From: Aegilops tauschii subsp. strangulata | Taxonomy: Eukaryota; Streptophyta; Magnoliopsida; Poales; Poaceae | Direction of reading: 5' to 3' | NCBI RefSeq assembly: GCF_002575655.3 | Contig: NC_053037.3 | Span: 567,464,880-567,528,879 of the forward strand | Length of the DNA stretch: 64,000 bases | Part shown: positions 9,565 through 22,100 of the stretch, piece by piece | Layout: each line of letters starts with the position of its first letter | Numbering within the stretch: position 1 is the stretch's first letter | Position numbers and translations under genes: made by a program | Notes under the pieces: model-generated | Databases searched by the model: none | The model's input: the letters and a program-made list of their open reading frames with translations, nothing else | Told to the model about the DNA's origin: nothing

Positions 9565-12500
9565 TGTGACGCCCCCGATTTGACCGTACACTAATCATGC
9601 ACGCAAATGTGTACGACCAAGATCAGGGACTCACGGGAAGATATCACAACACAACTCTAAAACATAAATAAGTCATACAAGCATCATAATACAAGCCAGG
9701 GGCCTCGAGGGCTCGAATACAAGTGCTCGATCATAGACGAGTCAGCGGAAGCAATAATATCTGAGTACAGACATAAGTTAAACAAGTTTTGCCTTAAGAA
9801 GGCTAGCACAAAAGTAGCAACGATCGAAGAGGCAAGGCCTCCTGCCTGGGACCTCCTAACTACTCCTGGTCGTCGTCAGCGGCCTGCACGTAGTAGTAGG
9901 CACCTCCAGTGCCGTGGGAGTCGTCGTCGACGGTGGCGTCTGGCTCCTGGACTCCAACATCTGGTTGCGACAACCAGATAGAAAGGAAAGGGGGAAAAAG
10001 AGGGAGAGAAGCAACCGTGAGTACTCATCCAAAGTACTCGCAAGCAAGGAGCTACACTACATATGCATGGGTATATGTGTAAAGGGGCATATCAGTGGAC
10101 TGAACTGCAGAATGCCAGAATTAAAAGGGGGATAGCTAGTCCTGTCGAAGACTACGCTTCTGGTCATCTCCATCTTGCAGCATATAGAAGAGAATAGAGT
10201 GAAGTCCTCCAAGTAGCATCGCATAGCATAATCCTACCCGGCAATCCCCTCCTCGTCGCCCTGTTAGAGAGCGATCACCGGGTTGTATCTGGCACTTGGA
10301 AGGGTGTATTTTATTCAGTATCCAGTTCTAGTTGTCATAAGCTCAAGGTACAACTCCGGGTCGTCCTTTTACCGAGGGACACGGCTATTCGAATAGATAA
10401 ACTTCCCTGCAGGGGTGCACCACATAACCCAACACGCTCGATCCCAATTGGCCGGACACACTTTTCTGGGTCATGCCCGGCCTCGTAAGATCAACGCGTC
10501 GCAGCCCCACCTAAGCACAACAGAGCGGTCAGCACGCCGGTCTAATCCTAAGCGCGCAGGGGTCTGGGCCCATCGCCCTATGCACACCTGCACGTTGCGA
10601 ACGCGGCCGCGAGCAGACCTAGCAACCCACACGATCACGGCGGTTACGTCAAAGCGGTCCAACACGGCGCGCGCCACTCAGTCGCTGACGTCACGAAGGC
10701 TTCGGCTAATACCACGACGCCGGGATACCCATAACTACTCCCGCGTAGATGGCTAGTGCGTATAGACCAAATGGCCAGACTCAGATCAAATACCAAGATC
10801 TCGTTAAGCGTGTTAAGTATCCGCGAACGCCGACCAGGGCCAGGCCCACCTCTTACCTAGGCGGTCTCAACCTGCCCTGTCGCTCCGCCACAAAGATCCA
10901 CTTGCGGGTACTCCTACGAGCCGACCCGACTTTAGTCATCACATGTGTCATGTATATAGTATATAAGTATATACCCGCGATCACCGCCCAGGTGATCACG
11001 GCCCGATAGTGTAGCACAGCAGACGGACAAGAATGTAGGGCCACTGATGGAAATCTAGCATCCTATACTAAGCATGTAGGATTGCAGGTAAAGGTATCAA
11101 CAGTAGTAGCAGGGATAGGCTATGCATCAGAATAGGATATCGAAAAGCAGTAACATGCTACACTACTCTAATGCAAGCAGTATAGAGAAGAGTAGGCGAT
11201 ATCTGGTGATCAAGGGGGGGGGGGCTTGCCTGGTTGCTCTGGCAGGTAGGAGGGGTCGTCGACTCCGTAGTCGAACTGGGCAGCAGCAGTGTCGGTCTCG
11301 TAGTCTACCGGAGAGAAGAGGGGGAAGAAACAGTAAATACAATGCAAACACAAGCATGACGATGCGTGACATGACAGTGAGCGGTGCTAGGGGTGTCCTA
11401 ACGCGACAGTAGGTGGTACCGGTGAAGGGGGGGAACATCCGGGAAAGTATACCCGATGTTTTGCGTTTTCGGACAGAAGGACCGGTGGGGGAAAGTTGCT
11501 AGTTCGATAGGTTAGGGAGGTGTGGTGGACGAACGGACTGCGTATTCGGATTCGTCTCGTCGTGCTGAGCAACTTTCATATAGAAAACATTTTCATCCGA
11601 GTTACGGTTTAAAAGATATGAATTTTCAAAGTTTATTTGAATTTCTGGAATTATTTAATTAACAGAAAAAGGGATATGACGTCAGCATGACGTATGAGTG
11701 ACGTCAGCGGTCAACAGTCCGGGTTAACTGGTCAAACTGACAAGGGGGACCCACCTGTCATAGACAGTGGGTTAACAGAGGATTAAACTAATTAGTTTTT
11801 AGTTAATTAACTACTGGGCCCACCTGTCAGTGAGAGATTAATTAAACTAATTATTTTTATTTATAAAACATTTTCTTTTTTAATTTTTGCGGCGGGGCCC
11901 GCATGTCAGTGACTGGGCCTGCCCAGTCAGCAGTTGACTGGGTCAACCCAGTCAACTGGGGCCCGTGGGGGCCACTGGCGGTGAGCCAGGGGGGGCCCGG
12001 CCGGCCACGTCGGCAGGGCACCGGAGAGGGGCTCCGGCGAGCTCCAACGCGGCGGCGATGCGCGGGTGTGCTTCGGGTTTCGCCCACAGTGGGTTTGCGG
12101 GGGCGGGGCTTGGCGCGTTCGACGCGGCTCGACGTCGCGCGTCCAACGGCGGTGGTCGGAGGGGCTGGAACGGCCGGAGACGAGCGCTATGAACTCGCCG
12201 GCGGCGAGGTGCTACGGGTGCCCGACGGAAGCTACGCTAGAGCGCGCGAACGGCCGAACTAACTACCTAGGCGGGTGCGGCTCGGTGCGGTCGGGCTAGC
12301 GGGCCAACGCCCGTGACCATTTGGTCACCGGAGACACGCCGGCGGCGAGCTCCGCGGCGTGGCGTTCGGGCGCGCGCGGGGAAGCAGCTACGGAGCGCGA
12401 GCGAGCTAACGGAGAGGGGGAGGAGGTAGAGGAGCTCACCGCGCGGCGCAAGAAAGGCCCGTGGGTGGCTTAGTAGCAGCAGGTCGTCGCCGGGGAAGAA

Positions 12501-13294
12501 GGGGGTCGCCGGCGTCCGAAGATGAAGGTGAGCTCGGAGAGGTCGTTGTAGTGGCTCCGAGCTTCGACGGAGAGGCGGAGGGGGTGTAGTCGAGGGCGGC
12601 GACGTCGTATGACACGGCGAGGTGGCGAGTGGGGCACGGTGGCCGCGTGAACGACGGGAACGGCGGCGAGCGCGTCGGGCGTGGGGCAGAGGAGAGCGGC
12701 GCGGATCCGGGGGAGGGAAGAGGGAGGCGCGGGGGCCGAGAGGGAGAGCGGGGTGAGTGGGAGGGAGGCCCGAGGAGGCGGGGGAGCTGGCGACCTTATC
12801 CCCTCCGGCGTCGGTGCCGGCGAGGGGGTCGGGCGGCAGCGCGCCCCTGTTCCGACCCGGTCGGGGGAACAGGGAAGGGGCGAGGGAGGAGGTGGGCTGG
12901 GCCGGGGGCGCGGCTGCGGCCCAGTTTGGGCCGGGGGGGCAGTGGGGGGGGGGAAGCGGGCCTTTTTCCCCCTTTTTTTTTCTTTTTCTCTGCCTGGGTT
13001 CTGTTTTTTGTTTTCTCTTTATTTGCTTATTCCCTTTTCTGTTTTATTTCATTTAAAGTATTTAGGCATTTTATAAATAGGAGTTTTCTCCACCATAATT
13101 GCCAGTGTATTATTTAGCACCCACAGAACATTTTTGTTTGAGTTTTGGAAACTTTTATTTTTCACTTTAATTATATTTGAAGTTTGAACTAGGAGTTTGA
13201 CAGGGGTGTGGTTCAAATGTGATCAAGCCCTGTTTAGCAACATGATTAGCTTAATCACAGGGGGTTACTGTAGCATGATTCTCTGGGTGTTACA
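9565..13294 (-). repeat. 3' LTR of T
   Basis: The LTR is 3730 bp and on the minus strand begins TGTAACACCCAGAGAATCAT. It is preceded by the purine-rich GGAGGAGATTT (13294-13304 region), the plus-strand primer. Its 5' third (minus sense) is AT-rich; the middle (about 11,900-12,960) is strongly GC-rich, with G runs on the plus strand. The short ORFs within it recur in the other LTR and look non-coding. Confidence 0.9.
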
Positions 13295-13329
13295 AATCTC
13301 CTCCACTACAAGAAATCTCGTCCCGAGAT

Positions 13330-16300
13330 TTAGGAGGTAGAAGGAAACAGTGCGGGGTATTCTTCGCGCAGACGATCCTCTCGTTCCCAAGTGGCCTCAT
13401 CTTCAGAATGGTGCGACCACTGGACTTTGAGAAACTTGATCGCCTTCTGACGTGTGCGGCGTTCAGCTTGGTCGAGAATGCGGACCGGATGCTCCTTATA
13501 GGAGAGGTCTTGCTGCAATTCGAGCACTTCATGATCCACAGCTCGGATTGGATCCTTGAAGCAACGGCGGAGCTGTGACACATGGAACACATCGTGAACC
13601 TGAGAAAGGTTCGGCGGTAGTTCCAGTTGGTATGCCACTTTTCCACGCCTTTCGAGGATAGTGAATGGGCCAATATAGCGAGGAGCTAGTTTGCCCTTGA
13701 TCCCGAAGCGGTGAGCACCCTTCATAGGTGTGACTCGAAGATAAGCCTTTTCGCCAGGTTGATAGACCATGTGTTTATGATGACGGTCATACTGACTCTT
13801 CTGACGTGACTGAGCAGTCTTGAGATTCTCGCGAATAATGCGGACTTGTTCTTCGGCATCTGGGATAATATCCGGTCCGATGAGTGGACGTTCCCCAGTT
13901 TCTGACCAGTTCAGGGGGGTTCGGCACTTTCGTCCATATAACACTTCGAAGGGGGCCATCTTCAGACTAGCTTGATAGCTATTATTATAAGAGAACTCAG
14001 CATACGGGAGAGATTCCTCCCATTTCTTGCCGAAGGAAATAACGCAAGCTCGAAGCATGTCTTCGAGAACTTGATTGACGCGTTCAACTTGTCCTTGCGA
14101 TTGAGGATGAAACGCAATACTGAATGACAGATGAGTTCCCATTGCTTCTTGGAAACTTGCCCAGAATCTTGAAGTGAATAAGCTGCCACGGTCTGAGCTG
14201 ATAACCAATGGAATACCGTGGAGTGAAACAATCCTGGACATATAGAGCGTTGCCAACTGGCTAGCAGTGATCGTTTCTTTGACCGCCAGAAAATGTGCAA
14301 CTTTGGAAAGCCGGTCAATGACGACAAGAATAGCATCATTACCTTTCTGCGATTTGGGAAATCCAGTGACGAAGTCCATCTCAACATGGTCCCATTTCCA
14401 TTCAGGAATAGAGATAGGTTGCAGAGTTCCAGCAGGCCTTTGATGTTCTGCTTTGATACGACGGCAAACGTCACACTCAGCAACATAACGAGCAATGTCT
14501 TGCTTCATATTAGACCACCAGAATCTTTGACGGATATCTTGGTACATCTTTGTACTACCCGGATGGATACTTAGAGGCGTATCATGAGCTTCTTTCATAA
14601 CTTCCTGTGTCATATCCAGGTTTTTCTCTGCACATGGCACCACTAGGCGGCCCTTGAAGTATAGGGTGCCATCTTCAGAAATGGTGAAGAATGAGGGCTT
14701 TCCTTCTGCGAGGTAGCGCTTAATCTTGTAGGCTTCAGAGTCATACTTCTGTAGCCTTTTGATGCTGTCCTCGAGATCTGGTTTAGCAACTAGGGTATTG
14801 AGGGAACCCTGGGTAACAACGTGGAGGTTCACCTTGCCAAATTCCTTAGGAGGGGGAGCGAGTGCACCCGGAGGAACAATATGGAGGTTCAGCTTCCTGA
14901 ATTCTTCAACAAGTGAGGGCTGAACTTTATGAACCTGGAGGTGGTTGCAGTAAGACTTGCGGCTCAAGGCATCAGCCATTACATTAGCCTTGCCTGGCGT
15001 ATAGGAAATACCCAAATCAAAGTCTGCGACAAGCTCCATCCATCTCTGCTGACGGAGGTTCAGGTCTGGCTGAGTAAACAGATACTTCAGACTTTGGTGG
15101 TCGGTGAAGATCTCGCAACGATTACCGAGAAGGTAATGTCGCCACTGCTTCAGCGCATGAATGACGGCAGCAAGTTCGAGGTCGTGAACTGGGTAGTTCT
15201 CTTCGTGAGGGCGCAATTGTCGAGAGGCATAAGCAATCACTCTGCGGTCTTGCATTAGGACACAGCCTAATCCTTGACGGGAAGCGTCGCAGTAGATGAC
15301 GAAGTCCTTCTTAGTATCAGGTGGAGCTAGAACTGGGGCAGAAGTCAACTTGTCTTTGAGTGCCTGGAAACTTTCCTGACATTTGTCTGTCCATTGGAAC
15401 TTGACGCCCTTATGTAACAGGTTAGTCAGAGGCCTGGCGATCTTGGAGAAGTTCTCGACAAATCGACGGCAATAGCTGGCGAGACCGAGAAAACTTCTGA
15501 CTTGCTTAACGTTCTTGGGAGGAGTCCAATCAAGAATAGCCTGAACTCGCTCGGGGTTGACGGCAATACCATCCTTAGAGATGACATGCCCCAGATAGGT
15601 TACTTCAGGTAGCCAGAATTCACATTTAGAGAACTTGGCATATAGTTGATGTTCTCGTAGTTTTTCCAGCACAAGTCGAAGATGTTCAGCATGTTCTTCT
15701 TCGTTCTTGGAAAATATCAGGATATCATCCAGATAAACCACGACGAACTTGTCGAGGTAATCCATGAATATGTAGTTCATCAGACGAGAGAAGGTGGCTG
15801 GAGCATTGGTTAAACCGAAAGACATGACGGTGTACTCGTATGAACCATAGCGAGTCACGAAGGCGGTCTTTGGGATATCCTCTTCGCGAACACGGATCTG
15901 GTGGTAGCCCAACCTCAAGTCGAGCTTAGAGAACACTGACGAACCCGCCAGTTGATCATACAGATCATTGATCCGAGGAAGAGGGTATTTATTCTGAATG
16001 GTAGCTTGGTTTATAGGACGGTAGTCTTGAACTAACCGGTTTGTCCCATCCTTCTTCTTGACAAAGAGAGAAGGTGCTCCCCAAGGAGAGCAACTTGGAC
16101 GAATGAATCCTTTGCGAAGAGACTTGTCGATTTCCTCCTTAAGCTCAAGGAGTTCATGCGGCGGCATCTTGTAGGGTCGCTTGGCTATAGGAGTGGTGCC
16201 TGGTTTCAAGTCGATGATGAATTCGACAGCTCTAGCAGGGGGAATCCCTGGAAGTTCTTCAGGGAAGACGTCGAGGAATTCACGCACGACGGGAATGTTT

Positions 16301-17808
16301 TCAATGCCCTCGAGTGGTGCAGCGTTCAATGCATTCAATGCATAGAGCCTTGCCTCGGCATTTTGCACCAGATGGGCTTGGTAAGTAACTATCTCATCTG
16401 AAGGGTGTAGCAGATGGACGGTCTTAGTGGTGCAAACGATTGAAGCAGTATGCGCTTTTAACCAATTCATTCCCAGAATGAGATCAATGCTACAGGACTT
16501 CAGTACGATGGGAGAGACAAGAAATTCCAGTCCTTCAATTTCAACAGTAACATCGCGACTAACCATAGAGGTTTGACATTGGCCCGCAGGGGTGTGTACC
16601 ACTAGCGGAGTGTTTATCTCTTCGTAATGAATGCCATGCAGGAATGCAAATTCTGCTGATATGAATGAATGGGATGCTCCTGTATCAAATAAAACGGATG
16701 CTGGTACTGAATTTACGAGGAGTGTACCCATCACAGTAGCAGGCTGGTCTTGAGCTTCGCTGAGATCAACGTGGTTGGCATGAGCGCGACCATGAGACTT
16801 AGCATTGTTGTTGCGGGGCTGGTTGTTACCACGGCCAGCTGCTGGAAGGGCCAGTTGATTCTGGTTCTGATAGCAGTTCCTGGCAAAGTGACCCGGTTTA
16901 CCACACTTGAAGCACAGACCATTATCGGGAGTGGGAACAGGAGCCCCAGGTGGGGGAGCTGGTAGCTTTGACTGCTTAGATGGTGGAGGAGGCAGACGCG
17001 GTGCAGCATAAGATTTCCTGGGAGCAGGTGCATTTGGACGATACATGCTGTTCGGGATCCATATCTTACGCTTCTGTGAGGGTGAGCCCGAAGAGGAGCC
17101 CGTGTCACGGTTGCGCCTCTGAGAGCTCTGGTATTCCTGCAGACCAGTCTCGACATTGATGGCCTTATTCACCAAGGTGGCGAAATCGGCGAAGTCATGC
17201 ACTAGAAGTGCGAGCTTGATGTCAGCTTGAAGGCCATCACGGAACTTCTCCTGTCTGCGTGCATCAGTTGCAATGTCTTCTTCAGCATAGCGGGACAAGT
17301 CCAGAAACTCTCGCTGATAAGCTTCAACAGTTTTGTTGCCTTGGGTGAGGTTGCGGAACTCACGCTTCTTCCGGTCCATGACTCCCTGAGGAATGAAGCG
17401 GGCACGGAAAGCAGCTTGGAAGTCTGGCCAGGTGATGATTGTTCCAGCTGGCAGAGTACGCCTGTGGCTGTCCCACCATTGAGCTGCGGGTCCCTTCAAG
17501 AAGAAGGAAGCAAAATTGACATAGCTGGCAGGGGCTACATCAGCAGACTCCATCTCATAGGTGATGTCACGGAGCCAGTCATCAGCATCCAAAGGCTGAG
17601 TTGAGCTGCGGTAGATGGTTGGGTTGAGGCGTATGAAATCTTGAAGAGTCACTTGGGCTGGCTGCTGGTTCATATTGGGGCGAGGAAACTGAGCCATCAT
17701 ATTTTCCATGAATTGGCGGTTCAGTTCGAACTGTTGGATCATACCAGCCATGTACTCAGGTGGTGGTGGGGCATCGCCACCACGACCACGACCACCTGGT
17801 CTAACCAT
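13330..17808 (-). CDS. gag-pol polyprotein of chromovirus T
   Basis: One uninterrupted ORF encodes the whole gag-pol. The open frame starts 20 codons earlier (17868), but ATG 17808 ([11 protein letters not shown]) is the likely start, giving 1492 residues. Numbering from the longer frame: gag about 75-290; CX2CX4HX4C zinc knuckle 319-332; protease DTGAS 395-399; RT with YLDD 712-715; RNase H with D861, E898, D923 and D966; integrase HHCC (H1095, H1102, C1132, C1135) and DD35E core D1165, D1226, E1262; chromodomain about 1455-1505 (EHPVRILDQ...[15 protein letters not shown]). The chromodomain marks a chromovirus that steers integration through histone marks; the overall make-up fits the Tekay/Del lineage. 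All catalytic residues are present. A splice-acceptor-like TTATATATTAGCAG lies one base before the ATG. Confidence 0.95.
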   Translation of the reverse strand: MVRPGGRGRGGDAPPPPEYMAGMIQQFELNRQFMENMMAQFPRPNMNQQPAQVTLQDFIRLNPTIYRSSTQPLDADDWLRDITYEMESADVAPASYVNFASFFLKGPAAQWWDSHRRTLPAGTIITWPDFQAAFRARFIPQGVMDRKKREFRNLTQGNKTVEAYQREFLDLSRYAEEDIATDARRQEKFRDGLQADIKLALLVHDFADFATLVNKAINVETGLQEYQSSQRRNRDTGSSSGSPSQKRKIWIPNSMYRPNAPAPRKSYAAPRLPPPPSKQSKLPAPPPGAPVPTPDNGLCFKCGKPGHFARNCYQNQNQLALPAAGRGNNQPRNNNAKSHGRAHANHVDLSEAQDQPATVMGTLLVNSVPASVLFDTGASHSFISAEFAFLHGIHYEEINTPLVVHTPAGQCQTSMVSRDVTVEIEGLEFLVSPIVLKSCSIDLILGMNWLKAHTASIVCTTKTVHLLHPSDEIVTYQAHLVQNAEARLYALNALNAAPLEGIENIPVVREFLDVFPEELPGIPPARAVEFIIDLKPGTTPIAKRPYKMPPHELLELKEEIDKSLRKGFIRPSCSPWGAPSLFVKKKDGTNRLVQDYRPINQATIQNKYPLPRINDLYDQLAGSSVFSKLDLRLGYHQIRVREEDIPKTAFVTRYGSYEYTVMSFGLTNAPATFSRLMNYIFMDYLDKFVVVYLDDILIFSKNEEEHAEHLRLVLEKLREHQLYAKFSKCEFWLPEVTYLGHVISKDGIAVNPERVQAILDWTPPKNVKQVRSFLGLASYCRRFVENFSKIARPLTNLLHKGVKFQWTDKCQESFQALKDKLTSAPVLAPPDTKKDFVIYCDASRQGLGCVLMQDRRVIAYASRQLRPHEENYPVHDLELAAVIHALKQWRHYLLGNRCEIFTDHQSLKYLFTQPDLNLRQQRWMELVADFDLGISYTPGKANVMADALSRKSYCNHLQVHKVQPSLVEEFRKLNLHIVPPGALAPPPKEFGKVNLHVVTQGSLNTLVAKPDLEDSIKRLQKYDSEAYKIKRYLAEGKPSFFTISEDGTLYFKGRLVVPCAEKNLDMTQEVMKEAHDTPLSIHPGSTKMYQDIRQRFWWSNMKQDIARYVAECDVCRRIKAEHQRPAGTLQPISIPEWKWDHVEMDFVTGFPKSQKGNDAILVVIDRLSKVAHFLAVKETITASQLATLYMSRIVSLHGIPLVISSDRGSLFTSRFWASFQEAMGTHLSFSIAFHPQSQGQVERVNQVLEDMLRACVISFGKKWEESLPYAEFSYNNSYQASLKMAPFEVLYGRKCRTPLNWSETGERPLIGPDIIPDAEEQVRIIRENLKTAQSRQKSQYDRHHKHMVYQPGEKAYLRVTPMKGAHRFGIKGKLAPRYIGPFTILERRGKVAYQLELPPNLSQVHDVFHVSQLRRCFKDPIRAVDHEVLELQQDLSYKEHPVRILDQAERRTRQKAIKFLKVQWSHHSEDEATWEREDRLREEYPALFPSTS

Positions 17809-18046
17809 CCTGCTAATATATAACAGGGGTAGTTCAGCATTGAGAAAATTTGCAATGACAAGAATCATTCATGATGAAACATGCATAATTGGAAGGAGCA
17901 CGATAGCTACTACATAGTAGTCGGCATAGTTTACAAAAGGGGTCATGCATAGAGTTCAGTACACAGAGTTCAGTACATAGACTAAAACATCATAGGCGGC
18001 ACACAGGCTCGCGGCGACTGCAACTAATACTACAATCAAGCCTACA
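17809..18046 (-). other. spacer between leader ORF and gag of T
   Basis: The spacer is 238 bp without an ORF. On the minus strand it contains a possible donor (GAT|GTAGGC) right after the stop of the leader ORF and ends in an acceptor-like TTAGCAG just before gag. Confidence 0.5.
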
Positions 18047-18805
18047 TCAGTCCCAAGAGGTACTGTGGAGGTAATCGTAGCCCGACAGCTGGTAGTGAGG
18101 CAACGGATAGCCCTCGACGTCAGCAGACTGGGGGCCGCGGATACTCAAGTGTAGAGCCCGATGCTCAGGTGGCAGAAGAGGACCAAGTGCGGGAGAGTAG
18201 CCTCCCACCTCTGGCCAACCAACACCGTGGGGCATCACGGTCCTGGCTGGGTAGATCGCAGTACGCGGTACCTGTCCAGACCGGACAAAGGGGTGCAGTA
18301 GCGTCAGAGCAGGGTAAAGGTGCTGACGGGTGGTGTACATCTCGTGGCGAAGAGCTCGGTTAGCTCGATCCAGCCCATCAGCATGCAGAACCAGGTGCTG
18401 ATGGTAGAAGGGCTCCCGGGTGACAGTGGAGTAGGCAGCAGTATAGTATCCCTCCGCACCAACATCAGAGGCGATAGCAATGTGCCTGAAAGGGGAGGTG
18501 TCCAACTCCTGATACTCTCCACGAAGACGTGTCAGAGCAGCATAGGCAGCATCGTGGACAGCCATATCGATGGTCACACCAACACCATGTGCGGTGTGCA
18601 GCACAGTAGTGGAGTCATACTTCCGAGAGTAGAGGTGGACGATGGCACGGTACTGCTCCTGGTTAAAGTCCTGGTACTCCTCGTAGACGGTGTACTCAGG
18701 GTGCCAGCGATAACCCAGATAGGTCATCATCTCAGCTAGCACCGCAGGTGATCCCGAGGCACCAATGGCCGTCGTGTGGCGCACGACCTGCCTCGAGGGT
18801 TCCAT
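18047..18805 (-). CDS. extra leader ORF of T, dsRNA-binding-domain-like
   Basis: This 252-codon ORF is on the sense strand between the primer site and gag. ATG 18805 was chosen over 18835 because a strong acceptor (CGTTTTTGCTTTCAG) ends exactly at it. I know no named gag-pol domain like it. Residues 20-95 follow the double-stranded-RNA-binding pattern: helix (AVLAEMMTYLGYRW), PEY, three strand-like stretches, then GVG and a helix with A..DAAYAAL..LR. The KKxAK basic motif usually found at the second helix is absent (TIDMAVHDAAYA), so RNA binding is not assured. The C-terminal half is rich in His, Tyr and Pro with no recognisable motif. It could act in packaging, regulation or counter-silencing; this is inference. 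The frame is fully open in a young element, which suggests it is maintained. Confidence 0.7.
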   Translation of the reverse strand: MEPSRQVVRHTTAIGASGSPAVLAEMMTYLGYRWHPEYTVYEEYQDFNQEQYRAIVHLYSRKYDSTTVLHTAHGVGVTIDMAVHDAAYAALTRLRGEYQELDTSPFRHIAIASDVGAEGYYTAAYSTVTREPFYHQHLVLHADGLDRANRALRHEMYTTRQHLYPALTLLHPFVRSGQVPRTAIYPARTVMPHGVGWPEVGGYSPALGPLLPPEHRALHLSIRGPQSADVEGYPLPHYQLSGYDYLHSTSWD

Positions 18806-19125
18806 CTGAAAGCAAAAACGTTTCAAAGGAGTCAATTGACAGTGTGTGAATTGTTCAAAATACTATTCTAAGAAACAACTATGGCTTATCCATCTTTGGG
18901 GTGAATGTGGTCACGGGATCCTAGTGTTAGAGTTAGTAAATTCGTTTAACCCGAGTAGAAGAGAGTTCAGAGTCCCAGAGTAAAGGTCGAGGAGTAAAAG
19001 ATCCTAGTACCACCCAATGGCGACGTGGGCCCGTAAGACACACAGCCATGTTAGTAAAAGTTTTTGTAATGTCTAGACTCGACTTCGGCCAAGGAGTGCG
19101 GAAAGGGGGATTCCTACAGGCAGTC

Positions 19126-19138
19126 GGCTCTGATACCA
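19126..19138 (-). other. primer-binding site of T (tRNA-iMet type)
   Basis: The minus-strand sequence TGGTATCAGAGCC starts three bases after the end of the 5' LTR. This matches the 3' end of plant initiator methionine tRNA, the usual primer of chromoviruses. Confidence 0.9.
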
Positions 19139-19141
19139 ACT

Positions 19142-22100
19142 TGTGACGCCCCCGATTTGACCGTACACTAATCATGCACGCAAATGTGTACGACCAAGAT
19201 CAGGGACTCACGGGAAGATATCACAACACAACTCTAAAACATAAATAAGTCATACAAGCATCATAATACAAGCCAGGGGCCTCGAGGGCTCGAATACAAG
19301 TGCTCGATCATAGACGAGTCAGCGGAAGCAATAATATCTGAGTACAGACATAAGTTAAACAAGTTTTGCCTTAAGAAGGCTAGCACAAAAGTAGCAACGA
19401 TCGAAGAGGCAAGGCCTCCTGCCTGGGACCTCCTAACTACTCCTGGTCGTCGTCAGCGGCCTGCACGTAGTAGTAGGCACCTCCAGTGCCGTGGGAGTCG
19501 TCGTCGACGGTGGCGTCTGGCTCCTGGACTCCAACATCTGGTTGCGACAACCAGATAGAAAGGAAAGGGGGAAAAAGAGGGAGAGAAGCAACCGTGAGTA
19601 CTCATCCAAAGTACTCGCAAGCAAGGAGCTACACTACATATGCATGGGTATATGTGTAAAGGGGCATATCAGTGGACTGAACTGCAGAATGCCAGAATTA
19701 AAAGGGGGATCGCTAGTCCTGTCGAAGACTACGCTTCTGGTCATCTCCATCTTGCAGCATATAGAAGAGAATAGAGTGAAGTCCTCCAAGTAGCATCGCA
19801 TAGCATAATCCTACCCGGCAATCCCCTCCTCGTCGCCCTGTTAGAGAGCGATCACCGGGTTGTATCTGGCACTTGGAAGGGTGTATTTTATTCAGTATCC
19901 AGTTCTAGTTGTCATAAGCTCAAGGTACAACTCCGGGTCGTCCTTTTACCGAGGGACACGGCTATTCGAATAGATAAACTTCCCTGCAGGGGTGCACCAC
20001 ATAACCCAACACGCTCGATCCCAATTGGCCGGACACACTTTTCTGGGTCATGCCCGGCCTCGTAAGATCAACGCGTCGCAGCCCCACCTAAGCACAACAG
20101 AGCGGTCAGCACGCCGGTCTAATCCTAAGCGCGCAGGGGTCTGGGCCCATCGCCCTATGCACACCTGCACGTTGCGAACGCGGCCGCGAGCAGACCTAGC
20201 AACCCACACGATCACGGCGGTTACGTCAAAGCGGTCCAACACGGCGCGCGCCACTCAGTCGCTGACGTCACGAAGGCTTCGGCTGATACCACGACGCCGG
20301 GATACCCATAACTACTCCCGCGTAGATGGCTAGTGCGTATAGACCAAATGGCCAGACTCAGATCAAATACCAAGATCTCGTTAAGCGTGTTAAGTATCCG
20401 CGAACGCCGACCAGGGCCAGGCCCACCTCTTACCTAGGCGGTCTCAACCTGCCCTGTCGCTCCGCCACAAAGATCCACTTGCGGGTACTCCTACGTGCCG
20501 ACCCGACTTTAGTCATCACATGTGTCATGTATATAGTATATAAGTATATACCCGCGATCACCGCCCAGGTGATCACGACCCGATAGTGTAGCACAGCAGA
20601 CGGACAAGAATGTAGGGCCACTGATGGAAATCTAGCATCCTATACTAAGCATGTAGGATTGCAGGTAAAGGTATCAACAGTAGTAGCAGGGATAGGCTAT
20701 GCATCAGAATAGGATATCGAAAAGCAGTAACATGCTACACTACTCTAATGCAAGCAGTATAGAGAAGAGTAGGCGATATCTGGTGATCAAGGGGGGGGGG
20801 CTTGCCTAGTTGCTCTGGCAAGTAGGAGGGGTCGTCGACTCCGTAGTCGAACTGGGCAGCAGCAGTGTCGGTCTCGTAGTCTACCGGAGAGAAGAGGGGG
20901 AAGAAACAGTAAATACAATGCAAACACAAGCATGACGATGCGTGACATGACAGTGAGCGGTGCTAGGGGTGTCCTAACGCGACAGTAGGTGGTACCGGTG
21001 AAGGGGGGAACATCCGGGAAAGTATTCCCGATGTTTTGCGTTTTCGGAAAAAAGGACCGGAGGGGGAAAGTTGCTAGTTCGATAGGTTAGGGAGGTGTGG
21101 TGGACGAACGGACTGCGTATTCGGATTCGTCTCGTCGTGCTGAGCAACTTTCATATAGAAAACATTTTCATCCGAGTTACGGTTTAAAAGATATGAATTT
21201 TCAAAGTTTATTTGAATTTCTGGAATTATTTAATTAACAGAAAAAGGGATATGACGTCAGCATGACGTATGAGTGACGTCAGCGGTCAACAGTCCGGGTT
21301 GACTGGTCAAACTGACAAGGGGGACCCACTTGTCATAGACAGTGGGTTAACAGAGGATTAAACTAATTAGTTTTTAGTTAATTAACTACTGGGCCCACCT
21401 GTCAGTGAGAGATTAATTAAACTAATTATTTTTATTTATAAAACATTTTCTTTTTTAATTTTTGCGGCGGGGCCCGCATGTCAGTGACTGGGCCTGCCCA
21501 GTCAGCAGTTGACTGGGTCAACCCAGTCAACTGGGGCCCGTGGGGGCCACTGGCGGTGAGCCAGGGGGGCCCGGCCGGCCACGTCGGCAGGGCACCGGAG
21601 AGGGGCTCCGGCGAGCTCCAACGCGGCGGCGATGCGCGGGTGTGCTTCGGGTTTCGCCCACAGTGGGTTTGCGGGGGCGGGGCTTGGCGCGTTCGACGCG
21701 GCTCGATGTCGCGCGTCCAACGGCGGTGGTCGGAGGGGCTGGAACGGCCGGAGACGAGCGCTATGAACTCGCCGGCGGCGAGGTGCTACGGGTGCCCGAC
21801 GGAAGCTACGCTAGAGCGCGCGAACGGCCGAACTAACTACCTAGGCGGGTGCGGCTCGGTGCGGTCGGGCTAGCGGGCCAACGCCCGTGACCATTTGGTC
21901 ACCGGAGACACGCCGGCGGCGAGCTCCGCGGCGTGGCGTTCGGGCGCGCGCGGGGAAGCAGCTACGGAGCGCGAGCGAGCTAACGGAGAGGGGGAGGAGG
22001 TAGAGGAGCTCACCGCGCGGCGCAAGAAAGGCCCGTGGGTGGCTTAGTAGCAGCAGGTCGTCGCCGGGGAAGAAGGGGGTCGCCGGCGTCCGAAGATGAA

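Noticed and set aside
10415..13117. Many ORFs in the T LTR (for example 10415-10756, 11903-12262, 12629-13117)
   Set aside because: They recur in the other LTR (19992, 21478, 22203), lie mostly antisense to the element, have no domain, and come from GC-rich composition.
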